Positions 9,328 to 18,125 of a stretch of DNA of 53,899 nucleotides are shown here, one piece after another (the stretch's first letter is position 1; each line of letters starts with the position of its first letter). The translations under genes were made by a program, and so were the position numbers. Below the pieces are notes generated by a model. The model was not told the DNA's origin. It searched no databases and saw only the letters and a program-made list of their open reading frames with translations. The DNA comes from Hyphomicrobiales bacterium (GTDB taxonomy: Bacteria > Pseudomonadota > Alphaproteobacteria > Rhizobiales > Beijerinckiaceae). The stretch covers positions 1 to 53,899 of the forward strand of contig UCBZ01000070.1 of the NCBI GenBank assembly GCA_900470775.1, written 5' to 3'.

Positions 9328-9804
9328 TCGAGCGAAAGGGGTCGGCGGCTGGCGCTGGATCATCCGGCCTGCGTTAGCCAGTTGGCTGTGCTGGATATTA
9401 TTCCGATGCTCTCGATGTGGGAAGGAATGGACCAGGCGCGGATCGGACAGCTGGTTTCCAACCTCCTGGGCAACGCGCTGACCCATGGCACCCCCGGGCA
9501 GCCGGTGCGGATCGAGGCTTCCGTTAGCGCGGATCGGCTGACGATCTCCGTCGCGAACGCCGGCGATCCGATCCCGCCCGCCGCGATGGCCCAGCTGTTC
9601 AAGCCGTTCTTCCGCGGCGACGTGCGCGCCAACGCCAAAGCCAACGGCCTCGGTCTTGGGCTGCACATCGCGTCTATGATCGCCGAGGCTCACGGCGGTG
9701 CGCTCACCGTGGCGTCCTCCGAAGTGGAAACGCGATTCACGTTCCGGATGCCGTTGTTTCCGGCGACAGCGGGTCAAGACGCGAAGGGACCGGGCCCTGC
9801 CTGA
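9328..9804 (+). pseudogene. Histidine kinase, C-terminal ATPase domain only
   Basis: Only the HATPase_c domain of a two-component sensor kinase remains. The N box reads RIGQLVSNLLGNALTHGTP and the G2 box GLGLGLHIA, with a normal end at FRMPL. The sensor region and the phospho-accepting histidine domain are missing: the frame runs upstream only to a TGA at 9325-9327. It cannot phosphorylate a regulator as it stands. A free-standing ATPase domain translated from the TTG at 9382 (140 aa) is possible but unlikely. A frameshifted response regulator lies 0.65 kb downstream, so both may be relics of one signalling locus. Confidence 0.75.
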
Positions 9805-9868
9805 GTTCTAGGCCTCGCACCTCCAAAGCATGATACGCTGCTGCGGCGAAGCGAAGGGCTAACGGATT

Positions 9869-10432
9869 TTGGGTATCGGCAATCTGATCGGCCGCATGTT
9901 CGGCGGCAAGGACAAGGACGTCGGCGGCAGACCCGTCGACATCGTGCATCGCCAGTTCAAGCAGACGGCCACGGAGGTCGCCCTGCTGCTGCAAGAGAGG
10001 CTGAGCGAGGCGTCCATAGGTCCGGACCGTTGGACCGCCGGCCGTGTCTCGCTGGCCAGCGCCGCCTACGCCTTCTTCATTTGTGCGTGGTGGAACCACC
10101 GCGAGAACGGCGAGGACGCGGATTTCCTGGCGGCGTCGAACAAGGCGCTGTTCGCAGCGGTCGACGATATCGTGCAGCAGGAGGGCGGCGAGCAAGAGGA
10201 AATCGCCCATGTCGTCCGAACGGCCTTCTTAGAGATCCAAGCGGCATTCGGTCGCATGGATGCCGATGACGTCCATTCCGGCACGGCCTTTGCGTTACGG
10301 GTGCAGCAGATCCTGCTGTGGATCGCCCTTACGGATGCCGGCGACATTCAGAAGGCGCTCGATCCGAATTCGGCGCAGCGACTGTCCGACCTGATGTCGG
10401 GCACCTTCGCCAGCCTGGGATCCCCGCCCTAG
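9869..10432 (+). CDS. Hypothetical protein (187 aa)
   Basis: Not recognised. The frame is 187 residues from a TTG at 9869, with a GAAGGG ribosome-binding site about 10 bp upstream. The protein is predicted to be soluble and largely helical (long stretches such as RQFKQTATEVALLLQERL and AFFICAWWNHRENGED) with a conserved-looking C-terminal segment ALRVQQILLWIALTDAGD. It lies between two signalling relics. GC-rich third positions support real coding. No function is assigned. Confidence 0.55.
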   Translation: MGIGNLIGRMFGGKDKDVGGRPVDIVHRQFKQTATEVALLLQERLSEASIGPDRWTAGRVSLASAAYAFFICAWWNHRENGEDADFLAASNKALFAAVDDIVQQEGGEQEEIAHVVRTAFLEIQAAFGRMDADDVHSGTAFALRVQQILLWIALTDAGDIQKALDPNSAQRLSDLMSGTFASLGSPP

Positions 10433-10458
10433 GCCACCATCGACTCTTTCCTTGGAAC

Positions 10459-10934
10459 GTGAACAAGGTAGAGGCCCTTCAAGCGGCAGAACCCGTAGCG
10501 GCGCGTTACCTGGACGCGTGGACGGTTACGCTCGGCAGCGCCCCAAGGGTCCTCGTCCTCGAAGACGAGGCGATCATCGCGTTGGACATCGAGGGCATCC
10601 TGACCGATGCGGGGCTGGATGTGGCGGCGACGCTATCCAGTTGCGCCGGCGCGGTGGAATGGCTCACGGCGAACCGACCAGATGTCGCGATCCTCGACAT
10701 CGATCTCCAAGACGGGTCATGCGAGCACGTCGCGCAGCGTTTGCTCGACCTAAGGTCCCGTTCGTGGTCTTCTCAGGAAGCGATCCGGGGGAGCCTACGA
10801 TAGCCCCAGTGTTCCTTCAGGGCGCCTGGCTGGGAAAACCGGCGCCGAGCAAGATGGTCGTGGAGGTGGTGCGCAAGCAGCTGCTGCACTCCGGTTGGAT
10901 CACTCGCGCGGACCGCCCCCGCCTAGACTATTAG
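10459..10934 (+). pseudogene. Response regulator receiver, frameshifted
   Basis: A CheY-like receiver domain split by one frameshift. The first part, from a GTG at 10459, reads PRVLVLEDEAIIALDIEGIL and carries the phospho-acceptor region DVAILDIDLQDG. After about 10750 the homology continues in another frame as VPFVVFSGSD and then WLGKPAPSK, the beta-4 and Lys-Pro switch elements. Repairing one base would restore a single-domain receiver of roughly 155 residues. Either the gene is dead or there is a sequence error; the two neighbouring genes carry the same kind of lesion. Confidence 0.75.
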
Positions 10935-11215
10935 CGACGTCGTCAGCCGCTTCGTCGGATTCCTCGGCCTCCTGGTCCAGGTCGCCTTCGTCCTTGGCCG
11001 CGAAGGTCAGCTCCGCGCGGTAGATCTCCTTCCCGGCATCGTCCTGAACCGACACGTCGATCCGCGTGCTTGCCGTCCGGCAGCTTCTCGCGAGCCATGT
11101 CGGATAAGGCCACTTGGGCGTCGTCGGTCGCGGCCTTCGTGTGCCGGAATTCCAGGGGCTCTTCCGTTCGCTCGGCGCCGTCGCCGTTGTCGGTCGTGAT
11201 CGTGTACTTGGGCAT
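10900..11215 (-). pseudogene. DUF6894-like small protein, frameshifted
   Basis: It starts at 11215 as MPKYTITTDNGDGAERTEE, continues to MAREKLPDG, and then (near 11070) shifts frame to TRIDVSVQDDAGKEIYRAEL and ends with an acidic tail at 10900. The order matches the DUF6894 small-protein family common in Rhizobiales (short beta start, alanine-rich helix ending in LPDG, then a beta hairpin with D-x-G). Intact length would be about 104 residues. The 3' end overlaps the end of the response regulator relic, tail to tail. Function in the family is unknown. Confidence 0.65.
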
Positions 11216-11347
11216 GTCGTTGCCTCCGGGGCCGCCGTATCGAAACGGTGGAGCGAGGTGGCGGTTCCCTTGGGGGCGCCCGTCCGAGTTAGCATAGGTG
11301 AATGATTAGCTGCTGGCTCGTCGACCCTTCCGGTCGAGGAGATGTGC

Positions 11348-11585
11348 ATGGGACGCAGGTTCTTCTTTGCGGACAGCGAGCACGCTACGGATATCGTGGA
11401 GGACGACGAGGGGCTGAAGTTCGACACCGTGGAAGGATGCTTGCAGTGAGGCCAATCGAGCCCTCCGCGAGATGGCTGTCAACACGGAGCCGACGACGCT
11501 GACGCTGTCGGAATTCGATCAGAACCGTAAGCTGGTCCACCGTGTACGGCTGGAGGTGATCAAGGAGATCGGCCAGGACTGCTAG
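11348..11585 (+). pseudogene. DUF6894 family protein, frameshifted
   Basis: It starts at an ATG preceded by GAGGAG with the classical DUF6894 opening MGRRFFFADSEHATDIVEDDEG. A frame change near 11447 gives a premature stop (TGA) in the first frame, while the homology goes on as EANRALREMAVNTEPTTLTL and RVRLEVIKE to a TAG at 11585. Intact length would be about 78 residues. It is the third consecutive gene here with a single frameshift. Function in the family is unknown. Confidence 0.7.
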
Positions 11586-11663
11586 GCGCCGCCTATGTGC
11601 CATGCTCCATGGGCACAGGCCCGCCGGGCGCCGCCCGACGGGCCTTCCGACAACGCCCGGAAT

Positions 11664-11852
11664 TCAAGCCTTGGCTGTGGCGGCCTTGTTCGTCGATGCG
11701 CTGATCTTGGTGAGGAGCTCGTCCGTCTTGGTCTCCTCGGCCAGGGTGGCTTCAAGGAGGGCGGCAGCGTCCTGCTGGCCAAGCTGCATGGCCCACGCCT
11801 TAAGGGTGCCGTAGCGGGTCATCTCGTCGTGCTCCACCGCCTGCGCCGAGCT
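11664..11852 (-). pseudogene. DUF892/YciF ferritin-like protein, C-terminal fragment
   Basis: The minus strand reads AQAVEHDEMTRYGTLKAWA, then LGQQDAAALLEATLAEE, then KTDELLTKISAS to a TGA at 11664-11666. This is the last two helices of the DUF892 (YciE/YciF) ferritin-like family, including the E-H motif in VEHDE. About two thirds of the gene is missing upstream. The homology stops near 11850, exactly where a YihY fragment begins on the other strand, so the front was lost by recombination. Confidence 0.7.
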
Positions 11853-12388
11853 ATGGCGAGGATGAGAAACGAGGTTTCGTCAAACTGAACCTCGTTTCGC
11901 TTTGCTTTACGGTCGGCATCCTGACGTTCGTCGTCGTGGCTATCGTCGGGATTGCGGCCGTCCCGGTCGCGCTGGATTATCTGCATTTGGGAAGGACGGC
12001 GGAGTGGCTGAAATCGGCCGGGCGATGGCCACTCTTGATCATCGTCTTGATGGCTGGATTATCGGCGCTCTATCGGTTCGGCCCCAGCCGCGACGAGGCG
12101 CAGTGGAAATGGGTCAGCCCCGGTGCCATCTTCGCAAGCGTCACCTGGTTGATCGGCTCGCTCCTATTTTCATGGTACGTCGCGAATTTCGAGGATTACA
12201 ACGAGACATATGGGACGATCGGCGCGGTTATTGGCCTCCTATCGTGGCTGTGGCTCTCTGCGACTATCGTCCTCGTTGGCGCGGAGTTGAACTCGGAGGC
12301 TGAACGGCAGACTGACCAGGACACGACAAAAGGCCCTGCGAAGCCGATCGGACTTCGCGGCGCCGACGCTGCTGATCGCAAGGCCTGA
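11849..12388 (+). pseudogene. YihY/BrkB family membrane protein, C-terminal fragment
   Basis: The frame reads YGEDEKRGFVKLNLVS at the left end, followed by transmembrane segments and the family signature SPGAIFASVTWLIGSLLFS, NFEDYNETYGTIGAVIGLL and ELNSEAE. That is the C-terminal half of a YihY/BrkB-type inner-membrane protein (usual length about 280-330 residues; about 175 remain). The first spans and the true start are absent. The fragment abuts the DUF892 fragment. An internal GTG at 11936 could in principle start translation. Confidence 0.75.
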
Positions 12389-12760
12389 GATCCGCCTGCC
12401 ATGTGGACGATGCCTACGGGTATGATCGGATGAGCGGTCGGTCTTGGGACCTTACGGCTCGTGCCCCGGACATGATGCTGTTGGTTCGAATGCCATCCAT
12501 CATCGCGCGGACCGGTTTTTGCGACATGGATCGTATGGTGCTCCGCCTCGCGACTTGTACGGCAATGGTATCGTTCGGCGGAACCGTGCCGGCACCCACG
12601 CGAGCCCGCCGCCGACGAGGCGGTGCGGCGACTCCCCTGCTGGTCGTGCCACCTGGCGATCTAGACGACAATGGCTCCCCGCGAGCCGGATCCGGAGGCG
12701 ATCACCGCGGATGACCCGCGGCATCGCGCCTGATGGAGTTCGCTGGCGAGTCCGCAGATC
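12389..12760. other. Gap without a recognisable gene
   Basis: About 370 bases with several overlapping open frames, none with a convincing start, ribosome-binding site or recognisable motif. I see no repeat or terminator here. It may hold further decayed sequence, in keeping with the fragments to its left. Confidence 0.35.
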
Positions 12761-12934
12761 CTAATGGTGCGTCGGCTCCTTCCATCCCTGCTCCCGCCCC
12801 TGCTGTTCGAGCTGCTCGACAAGAACCTTCATTTTATCGCCTTCAGCGTGGCGATCGGCGAGGTAGTTCGCCATCTGCAACCGTCTGGCCTGGTCGATCT
12901 GGCGTGACCACACTTTCTGCGGCTTGTTCGTCAT
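12761..12934 (-). CDS. Small hypothetical protein (57 aa)
   Basis: A 57-residue basic helical protein, MTNKPQKVWSRQIDQARRL to GWKEPTHH. It has a strong GGAGGA Shine-Dalgarno sequence 4-5 bp before the ATG and a TAG stop, and no competing longer frame is convincing. Residues 10-48 look like one amphipathic or coiled-coil helix (QMANYLADRHAEGDKMKVL, VEQLEQQ). Not recognised; it belongs to the run of small accessory genes seen in this region. Confidence 0.55.
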   Translation of the reverse strand: MTNKPQKVWSRQIDQARRLQMANYLADRHAEGDKMKVLVEQLEQQGREQGWKEPTHH

Positions 12935-13018
12935 AGCGTCCTCCGATCACGTCCTGCCGATGCACAACCAGAGGCCCGACAATTTGTTCAGTCGGCTCAG
13001 GTCGGCGGCCAACATGGC

Positions 13019-13243
13019 TCAGCCACCGAGTTCCTCGCGCTGAGCAATGAGCTTGCGAACGACCTCCCGCGTCACCCGCAGCCAGTGATAAACAGCAACC
13101 TGATCATCAGCCGCCTTCGCCTCGCGGACGCCGTCAGCGCAGTAGTCGATCGCCGCCTCCTGATACTCGTCGAGCAGTTCAGCCGCGACCGTCTCTGGCA
13201 GTGCATTGGGAGACGGTGCGCTAGGGTTGTGTTGACCAGTCAT
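13019..13243 (-). CDS. Small hypothetical protein (74 aa)
   Basis: A 74-residue protein beginning MTGQHNPSAPSPNALPETVA. It has a disordered N-terminus and then a helical part (AAELLDEYQEAAIDYCADG, YHWLRVTREVVRKLIAQ). Not recognised. It is on the same strand as the 57-residue gene downstream and the DUF3597 gene upstream; the three are short and unlinked by overlap. Confidence 0.5.
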   Translation of the reverse strand: MTGQHNPSAPSPNALPETVAAELLDEYQEAAIDYCADGVREAKAADDQVAVYHWLRVTREVVRKLIAQREELGG

Positions 13244-13280
13244 GGCTTCCCCGACCTTCGGGTCGCACTACCAGGGCCAA

Positions 13281-13742
13281 TCAATCAAGCAGGTCGGCGG
13301 GCACTTTGCCGCCGTTCTCGGACAGCTTCCTGATGACGGCCTTGTGCAGCCAGACGTTCATCGTGGCGCTGTCGTCGGTCGAGCCAGTGTAGCCCAGCTC
13401 ATGTGCCAGCTCCTTGCGGGCGGTGAGGCTGCTGTCGATCTTGAGCGCCTTCAACAGGTCGACGATGGAGATTTTCCAGTTGAGGTTCTGCCCGCTGTCC
13501 TTGACAGCCTTGTCGAGGATCGGAGCGACTTCGACCTCTGTGGTCGCCGACGACATCGGCGCAGGCCCGACGCTGGTGGTTTCCTCGCCGATAGCGGTTC
13601 CCGATGGCGAGGACGACGGCGAGGTCGAGGTGGACATGGGCGGCACGACGGCGCCTGGCGCGGGATTGGGGGTCGGCGCCAAGGCGGTGTCGGCCTTGGC
13701 CTCACCGAAGATCGCCTTCTTGATGCTGTCGAAAATGCTCAT
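13281..13742 (-). CDS. DUF3597 family protein
   Basis: A 153-residue protein of the DUF3597 type. It opens with MSIFDSIKKAIFGEAKADT, has a long Pro/Ser/Thr-rich linker (residues about 20-75), and ends in a conserved domain: WKISIVDLLKALKIDSSL, RKELAHELGYTGS and MNVWLHKAVIRKLSENGG. The start at 13742 is the MSIF methionine; the frame is open further upstream but has no family similarity there. Function is unknown; the C-terminal part looks like a small helical stress-related domain (LysM-like linkers occur in relatives). Confidence 0.75.
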   Translation of the reverse strand: MSIFDSIKKAIFGEAKADTALAPTPNPAPGAVVPPMSTSTSPSSSPSGTAIGEETTSVGPAPMSSATTEVEVAPILDKAVKDSGQNLNWKISIVDLLKALKIDSSLTARKELAHELGYTGSTDDSATMNVWLHKAVIRKLSENGGKVPADLLD

Positions 13743-13841
13743 CTGAGGTCCCCTGTCTGAATAGGTCAGGAGGAGAACGGCGAGCACTGGAGCCTGTTCC
13801 TTAGGCGTCCTGCAACGGCGCCGATGACCGCCACGCGCTGC

Positions 13842-13945
13842 AAGCCATGACAACTCTTTGCGCTGATTGCCTATGCCTCGAGCTGGCTGACGTGCTGGCA
13901 CCCCGATGTCTTCAGCGCTGCGCCCCGTTCGAAGCCATGGCGACC
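13842..13945 (+). pseudogene. Short dnaE2-derived remnant
   Basis: The bases at 13857-13920 translate as FALIAYASSWLTCWHPDVF and match the same segment of the intact dnaE2 gene at about 35,941-36,008 with roughly 88% base identity by eye. Weaker similarity continues on both sides (AGCCATG before, CCATGG after). This is a relic of a second error-prone polymerase gene, or of a recombination that left a scrap behind. It cannot be functional. Confidence 0.75.
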
Positions 13946-14090
13946 AGTGCTCCTTTGGCGATTTTATGGAGCGCCCTGGGAGCCTGCAGCGAGCATTTCA
14001 CCGGCCAGCCCTAGAAACCGCGCCGGCCGAACCGAGACAGAGCGTCGCTCCTGACTTGTATCGGTCGGCCGCGATGGTGATCTCCAAGAC

Positions 14091-14843
14091 ATGCTCACCA
14101 CGCGCGTCCGCGTCATCGACCTTGAAACCGCAGGAAACGGCTCCCACGACGTCTGCGAGATTGGATGGCAGGACGTGGCGCTGGCGCCGGACGGCTCATG
14201 GCAAGTCGACGAGGCGCGCGGGGCGTTCTTCGTGAACCCCGGCCGGCCGATCTCGCCCGATACCATGGCGGTCCATCACATCCGCAACGAGGATGTCGTT
14301 GGCGCGCCATTCTGGAAGGATATCGCGCCCTCCGTCCTGTGTCCCGTAGGCGGAGTCGTCGCTCTGGCGGCCCATCGCGCGGCCTTCGAGCAGCGCTACT
14401 GCACGGCCAGGCTGAGCGGCGGGGCCGACTGGATCTGCACCTGGAAATGCGCCTTGCGGCTTTGGCCGCATCTGCCGCGTTTCTCGAACCAACTCCTGCG
14501 CTACCAGCGCATGCCGGACGGGCTAATCCATGAGATCGGGCTTCCAGCGCATCGCGCCATGCCGGACGCCTATGTCACAGCGCATCACCTTCGCGACATG
14601 CTGAACCAGGCCTCGCTGGAGCAACTGCTGTCATGGAGCCGGCAGCCAGGCCTTCTGCCGCGCGTGCCCTCCGGTCCGGATCGAGGCAAGAGCTGGAACC
14701 AGGTCGACATCGCCGCGCTACGGGACCTGGCACGCGACCGTGACGTCGACTTGCGCTTCAGCGCCGAGACGGAGTTGGCCCGACGCGGCGACAGGTCAGA
14801 TGACCCGCCGCCGACCGTGCCGGTGCAGCCGCGGCTGCTGTGA
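14091..14843 (+). CDS. DEDDh-type 3'-5' exonuclease
   Basis: A 250-residue protein of the RNase T/DnaQ fold. ExoI motif: D10-L-E12-T. ExoII region: AHRAAFEQRYC. ExoIII: HRAMPDAYVTAHHLRDML, giving the DEDDh set with the late H/D. A second conserved piece, HHIRNEDVVGAPF, is typical of ExoX-like enzymes. Beyond residue 185 there is an extra C-terminal tail (WNQVDIAALRDLARD, DLRFSAETELARR) of the kind found in DnaQ-like exonucleases that act alone. It probably removes nucleotides from DNA 3' ends. It is a single gene, not clearly in an operon. Confidence 0.82.
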   Translation: MLTTRVRVIDLETAGNGSHDVCEIGWQDVALAPDGSWQVDEARGAFFVNPGRPISPDTMAVHHIRNEDVVGAPFWKDIAPSVLCPVGGVVALAAHRAAFEQRYCTARLSGGADWICTWKCALRLWPHLPRFSNQLLRYQRMPDGLIHEIGLPAHRAMPDAYVTAHHLRDMLNQASLEQLLSWSRQPGLLPRVPSGPDRGKSWNQVDIAALRDLARDRDVDLRFSAETELARRGDRSDDPPPTVPVQPRLL

Positions 14844-14931
14844 CGTCGGCTATGTTCGCACTGGCGACCGCGTGCCGGAACACGTGTGATCGGCTCAGGT
14901 TCATCATGCACATTTCCTATCCTGAGTTGGC

Positions 14932-15573
14932 ATGATGCCTTTCAAGCAGGTTGCCGAAGTTTCGCCTGCGCTGGTTGCCGAATGGCCTCTGCCATCGGCG
15001 GCGACGCTCGGCTCGTCAGTGCGTCTGAAAGGGATCGAGCGGGAGGTCCGACGCCGCCTGCCCTGGACGACACGAAAGTGCGTCGTCGCCATGGCTGGCG
15101 GGATCGTGCTGAGGATGTCCGAGGCCGGGCAGGATGCGTTTGACGCCGCCTCGGTGATTATCGCAAAAGCGCTGGTCGGGATCGAAGCTCTGTCCATCCT
15201 CCCGAGCGAGGCGGAGGATATCCTCTCCATGTCTTCGCGCGAGCGTCACAAGTGGTTGAAGGATGGGCGCTTGAAAAGCGCCGGAACGCGGACCGTGAAA
15301 CTGCGCGGTCGCGCCAAGGCCGTGACGTTTCACGTCTTCGACCCCCGCCACATCGAGGACATCCTCGATGAGGACCGTCCAGTCGTTTGGCGTGAGGACG
15401 ATGCGCGTGTGGCGGCCGAAAACCGACGGCGCGCGGCCGGCAAAGCAGCTCTGGCGCGCGCTTCCAAGCATCAAGATAGCAAGGTGAGCGAGACGGAAGG
15501 CAACAAGGACGATAGCGTGCGGGCGCCGTTGGAAGGCTGGGATGCGTTCGCAGCCGACGGTCTCCTCCGTTGA
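14932..15573 (+). CDS. Hypothetical protein with possible HTH (213 aa)
   Basis: Not recognised. The start is ATG at 14932 or, equally, the adjacent ATG at 14935. The middle of the protein (residues about 95-140: AEDILSMSSRERHKWLKDGRL, then VTFHVFDPRHIEDIL) resembles a helix-turn-helix followed by a beta wing, so DNA binding is possible. The C-terminal part is charged (NRRRAAGKAALARASKHQDS) and likely disordered. It lies between the exonuclease and antiporter genes on the same strand. Confidence 0.5.
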   Translation: MMPFKQVAEVSPALVAEWPLPSAATLGSSVRLKGIEREVRRRLPWTTRKCVVAMAGGIVLRMSEAGQDAFDAASVIIAKALVGIEALSILPSEAEDILSMSSRERHKWLKDGRLKSAGTRTVKLRGRAKAVTFHVFDPRHIEDILDEDRPVVWREDDARVAAENRRRAAGKAALARASKHQDSKVSETEGNKDDSVRAPLEGWDAFAADGLLR

Positions 15574-15712
15574 GCCCGACATGACGACAGCTTGCGCGAG
15601 GAAATCTCGGCGGTTCCTCGGCGCAGGGGAGAGCACAAGCGCTGCTTCTATAAGATGACCGGTTGCAGTTGAAAGTTCGTGGGTCCCGAGGATCGAATGG
15701 GCTGACCGGCGG

Positions 15713-16999
15713 TTGACGGACATGCAGTCGCCAACCGACCTCGGTCCCGATCCCTATATCCTCGTGCTCACGGGAGCCGGCCTTCTCATCGCGCTCGTGG
15801 CTTGGCTGCCCTTGGCGCTGCAGCGCCTGCCCCTATCCTTGCCGATCGTGTGCATAGCCCTGGGAGCAGCGATCTTCTCGTTGCCCTGGGTAACACTCCA
15901 TCCCTTGCCGATGAATTATCCCGAGATCACCGAGCGCTTCTCGGAGTTCGTGGTCATCATCGCCTTGATGGGCGCCGGGCTTAAGCTCGACAGGCTTTTC
16001 AGCTTCCGAAAATGGGCGATCACGTGGAGGCTGATCGCGATCACGATGCCCCTAAGCATCGCGGCCATCACCCTGTTGGCCGGTTGGTTGATAGGCGTGC
16101 CATGGGCTATCGCGCTCCTCCTTGCCGCAGCGTTGGCACCGACCGATCCCGTACTGGCAGCCGATGTCCAGGTCGGCCCGCCACAATCGGGTCAGGAGGA
16201 CGAGGTGCGCTTCGGGCTGACCTCGGAGGCCGGCTTGAATGACGGCTTTGCCTTCCCCTTCGTCCACCTCGCAATCGCTCTCGCAGCGGCCTCAGCCACG
16301 GGCGAACCGTGGCTGACGGAGTGGCTGACCTATAACGTGCTTTGGGAAATCGGTGCGGGCATAGCGGCGGGTTACGTCATCGGCCGCGCCTTTGGCTGGT
16401 TGACCTTTAACGCGCCGGCCAGGACCAAGCTGGCCAAGACCGGCGATGGCCTCATCGCGCTCTCGGCGACCTTCGTGTCCTACGGACTGACCGAACTCAT
16501 CCATTGCTATGGCTTCCTCGCTGTCTTCGTCACGGCGCTGACCTTCCGCAACGCCCATCGCGATCACGACTTCCAGCTCGAGATGCACGAGCTCACCGAA
16601 CAGATCGAGCGCATCGCGATGATGGTTCTGCTGCTGGCATTCGGCGGCGCGCTGGTCAGTGGGTTGCTGGCGCCCCTTTCGGGAGCCGACGTTGTGCTGG
16701 CGTTGGTCATCCTTCTCATCCTACGCCCGGTCACAGGGCTGATCGGACTGATCGGTCACGATGCGAACGGGACCGAGAGGCTGACGCTGGCGTTCTTCGG
16801 CATACGCGGAGTCGGATCGATCTATTATCTCGCCTACGGCCTGAACCACATGGGCGGTGTCGAGGGCGCGGATAGGCTCTGGTCGATCGTCGGCCTAATT
16901 ATTCTGATGTCGATCCTGATGCACGGCATAACGGTCACGCCGGTCATGCGTCTGCTCGATCGTCGCCGGGCGAGATCCGAACAAGAACTAGGAGCCTGA
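15713..16999 (+). CDS. Cation:proton antiporter, CPA1 family
   Basis: A roughly 425-residue integral membrane protein with about 12 hydrophobic spans. The CPA signature is clear: ALAPTDPVLAADV in span 5 and SEAGLNDGFAFPF with the N-D pair that marks electroneutral CPA1 exchangers. A later FFGIRGVGSIYYLAYG segment matches NhaP/NhaK-type proteins. It should exchange Na+ or K+ for protons across the inner membrane and help with pH or salt stress. The start is a TTG at 15713; ATG at 15722 (MQSPTDLG) is a good alternative. Confidence 0.9.
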   Translation: MTDMQSPTDLGPDPYILVLTGAGLLIALVAWLPLALQRLPLSLPIVCIALGAAIFSLPWVTLHPLPMNYPEITERFSEFVVIIALMGAGLKLDRLFSFRKWAITWRLIAITMPLSIAAITLLAGWLIGVPWAIALLLAAALAPTDPVLAADVQVGPPQSGQEDEVRFGLTSEAGLNDGFAFPFVHLAIALAAASATGEPWLTEWLTYNVLWEIGAGIAAGYVIGRAFGWLTFNAPARTKLAKTGDGLIALSATFVSYGLTELIHCYGFLAVFVTALTFRNAHRDHDFQLEMHELTEQIERIAMMVLLLAFGGALVSGLLAPLSGADVVLALVILLILRPVTGLIGLIGHDANGTERLTLAFFGIRGVGSIYYLAYGLNHMGGVEGADRLWSIVGLIILMSILMHGITVTPVMRLLDRRRARSEQELGA

Positions 17000-17253
17000 A
17001 CTGCAGGTGCCTCATCATGTCCCGTTATACGGCAGGGCGGTTCACCAGCGCACAACGCAGCCGGGCTGAAGATCACAAATGCCAATCCGGCGCTGTTGGA
17101 TCGCGTGGCGACAGTCGCCTGATAGAGGCCAATAAGGGTATCGAAGCGGCGGCGAGATCAGCATCGTATCGACGGATTAGACGCGGCATCGAGCCTCAGC
17201 GCGGCGGCAGTGTGGCTCGATTAGCGCCACCCTGCACCGCTCCAGTTCCGCCC

Positions 17254-17562
17254 TCATCCGCGACCGACGTCGTGAGCACCAAATTCCGCGAATGCATCGC
17301 GAATTGTGCTCGCCGTCGCGTCATCCTGGATATCGACCGAGACCTTGATCGGCCCCGTCAACTTGGCGTCGGATCGTTCACCCGAGCTCGGCGCGGCAGC
17401 ATCGTTGTCGGCCCCGGCCGTTTGCTCGCCCGCACTGTTGGCATCCCCCGCCGGCGCAATGAGGATAAGGCCGCGATCGACGCCGTATTCCTGAACCAGT
17501 CGCTCCACCGCCATCTCCGCGTCACGTCTCGTCTCGAACATTCCAGTCAATTTCGCAGCCAT
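17254..17562 (-). CDS. Small hypothetical protein (102 aa)
   Basis: A 102-residue protein. It begins MAAKLTGMFETRRDAEMAVE, has a low-complexity Ala/Gly linker in the middle (residues about 38-62), and ends PIKVSVDIQDDATASTIRDAF. The two ends look like the halves of one beta-alpha-beta ferredoxin-like domain, as in small proteins where a residue pair is incremented between target and partner (heavy-metal or GlsB-like folds). The start at 17562 has GAGGGA upstream; a longer frame to 17646 lacks one. Not assigned to a family. Confidence 0.55.
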   Translation of the reverse strand: MAAKLTGMFETRRDAEMAVERLVQEYGVDRGLILIAPAGDANSAGEQTAGADNDAAAPSSGERSDAKLTGPIKVSVDIQDDATASTIRDAFAEFGAHDVGRG

Positions 17563-17785
17563 GACAGGTATCCCTCGCGCTTGTGGCAAAGAACTTGAAC
17601 GAGCGGCCGGCGGGATGGTTCGATGGCGCCATCCGACCAAAAGCATGACGTCGAAGGACGGCGTTCATCAGGGACGGCCGGCATGTCGCTTCAGGGCGCG
17701 AGGGATCGGTTGGGGGGACGTCACCCGACTCAAATCGTCAATTGGCAAAGATTCTCGCCTACGATGTGTGGGCGCCGGGAGCGGC

Positions 17786-18124
17786 ATGGTCAGGGAGCAA
17801 CCCAGATTGGCGGGCAGGACTTACCCGACGACGCCGGACGGCCGGTACTTCTTGGTCTTAGGCAGACTGTGGAGATCGACGAGCCCGGCGATCCCAGAAG
17901 CCGAGAGGCAGCGGCTGGTCAGCCGGCTGATGGACGCGCGACGCGCCGTCAAGGATGCCAAGTCGGGTCGGGGCGACATGGTCGCGGCAAGAGCCGAGGT
18001 CAACGCTGCTAAGGTCGCGCTAGGTGAGCGCGGTCCGGTCTGGTGGGAGGACGGCGCGCCTGACTTCAATCGCCATCTGGCGAAGAATACACCCTACGCG
18101 GAGTGGGCCCTGAAGCGAGAATGA
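17786..18124 (+). CDS. Hypothetical protein (112 aa)
   Basis: A 112-residue protein with conserved-looking blocks DGRYFLVLGRLWRSTSPAIP, RQRLVSRLMDARRAVKDAK, VNAAKVALGERGPVWWEDG and DFNRHLAKNTPYAEWAL. I recognise this as a protein often seen in Rhizobiales accessory regions but know no function. The start at 17786 is the first ATG that excludes unrelated sequence; the frame remains open upstream. It is tail to tail with the next minus-strand gene, 1 bp apart. Confidence 0.6.
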   Translation: MVREQPRLAGRTYPTTPDGRYFLVLGRLWRSTSPAIPEAERQRLVSRLMDARRAVKDAKSGRGDMVAARAEVNAAKVALGERGPVWWEDGAPDFNRHLAKNTPYAEWALKRE

Positions 18125-18125
18125 C

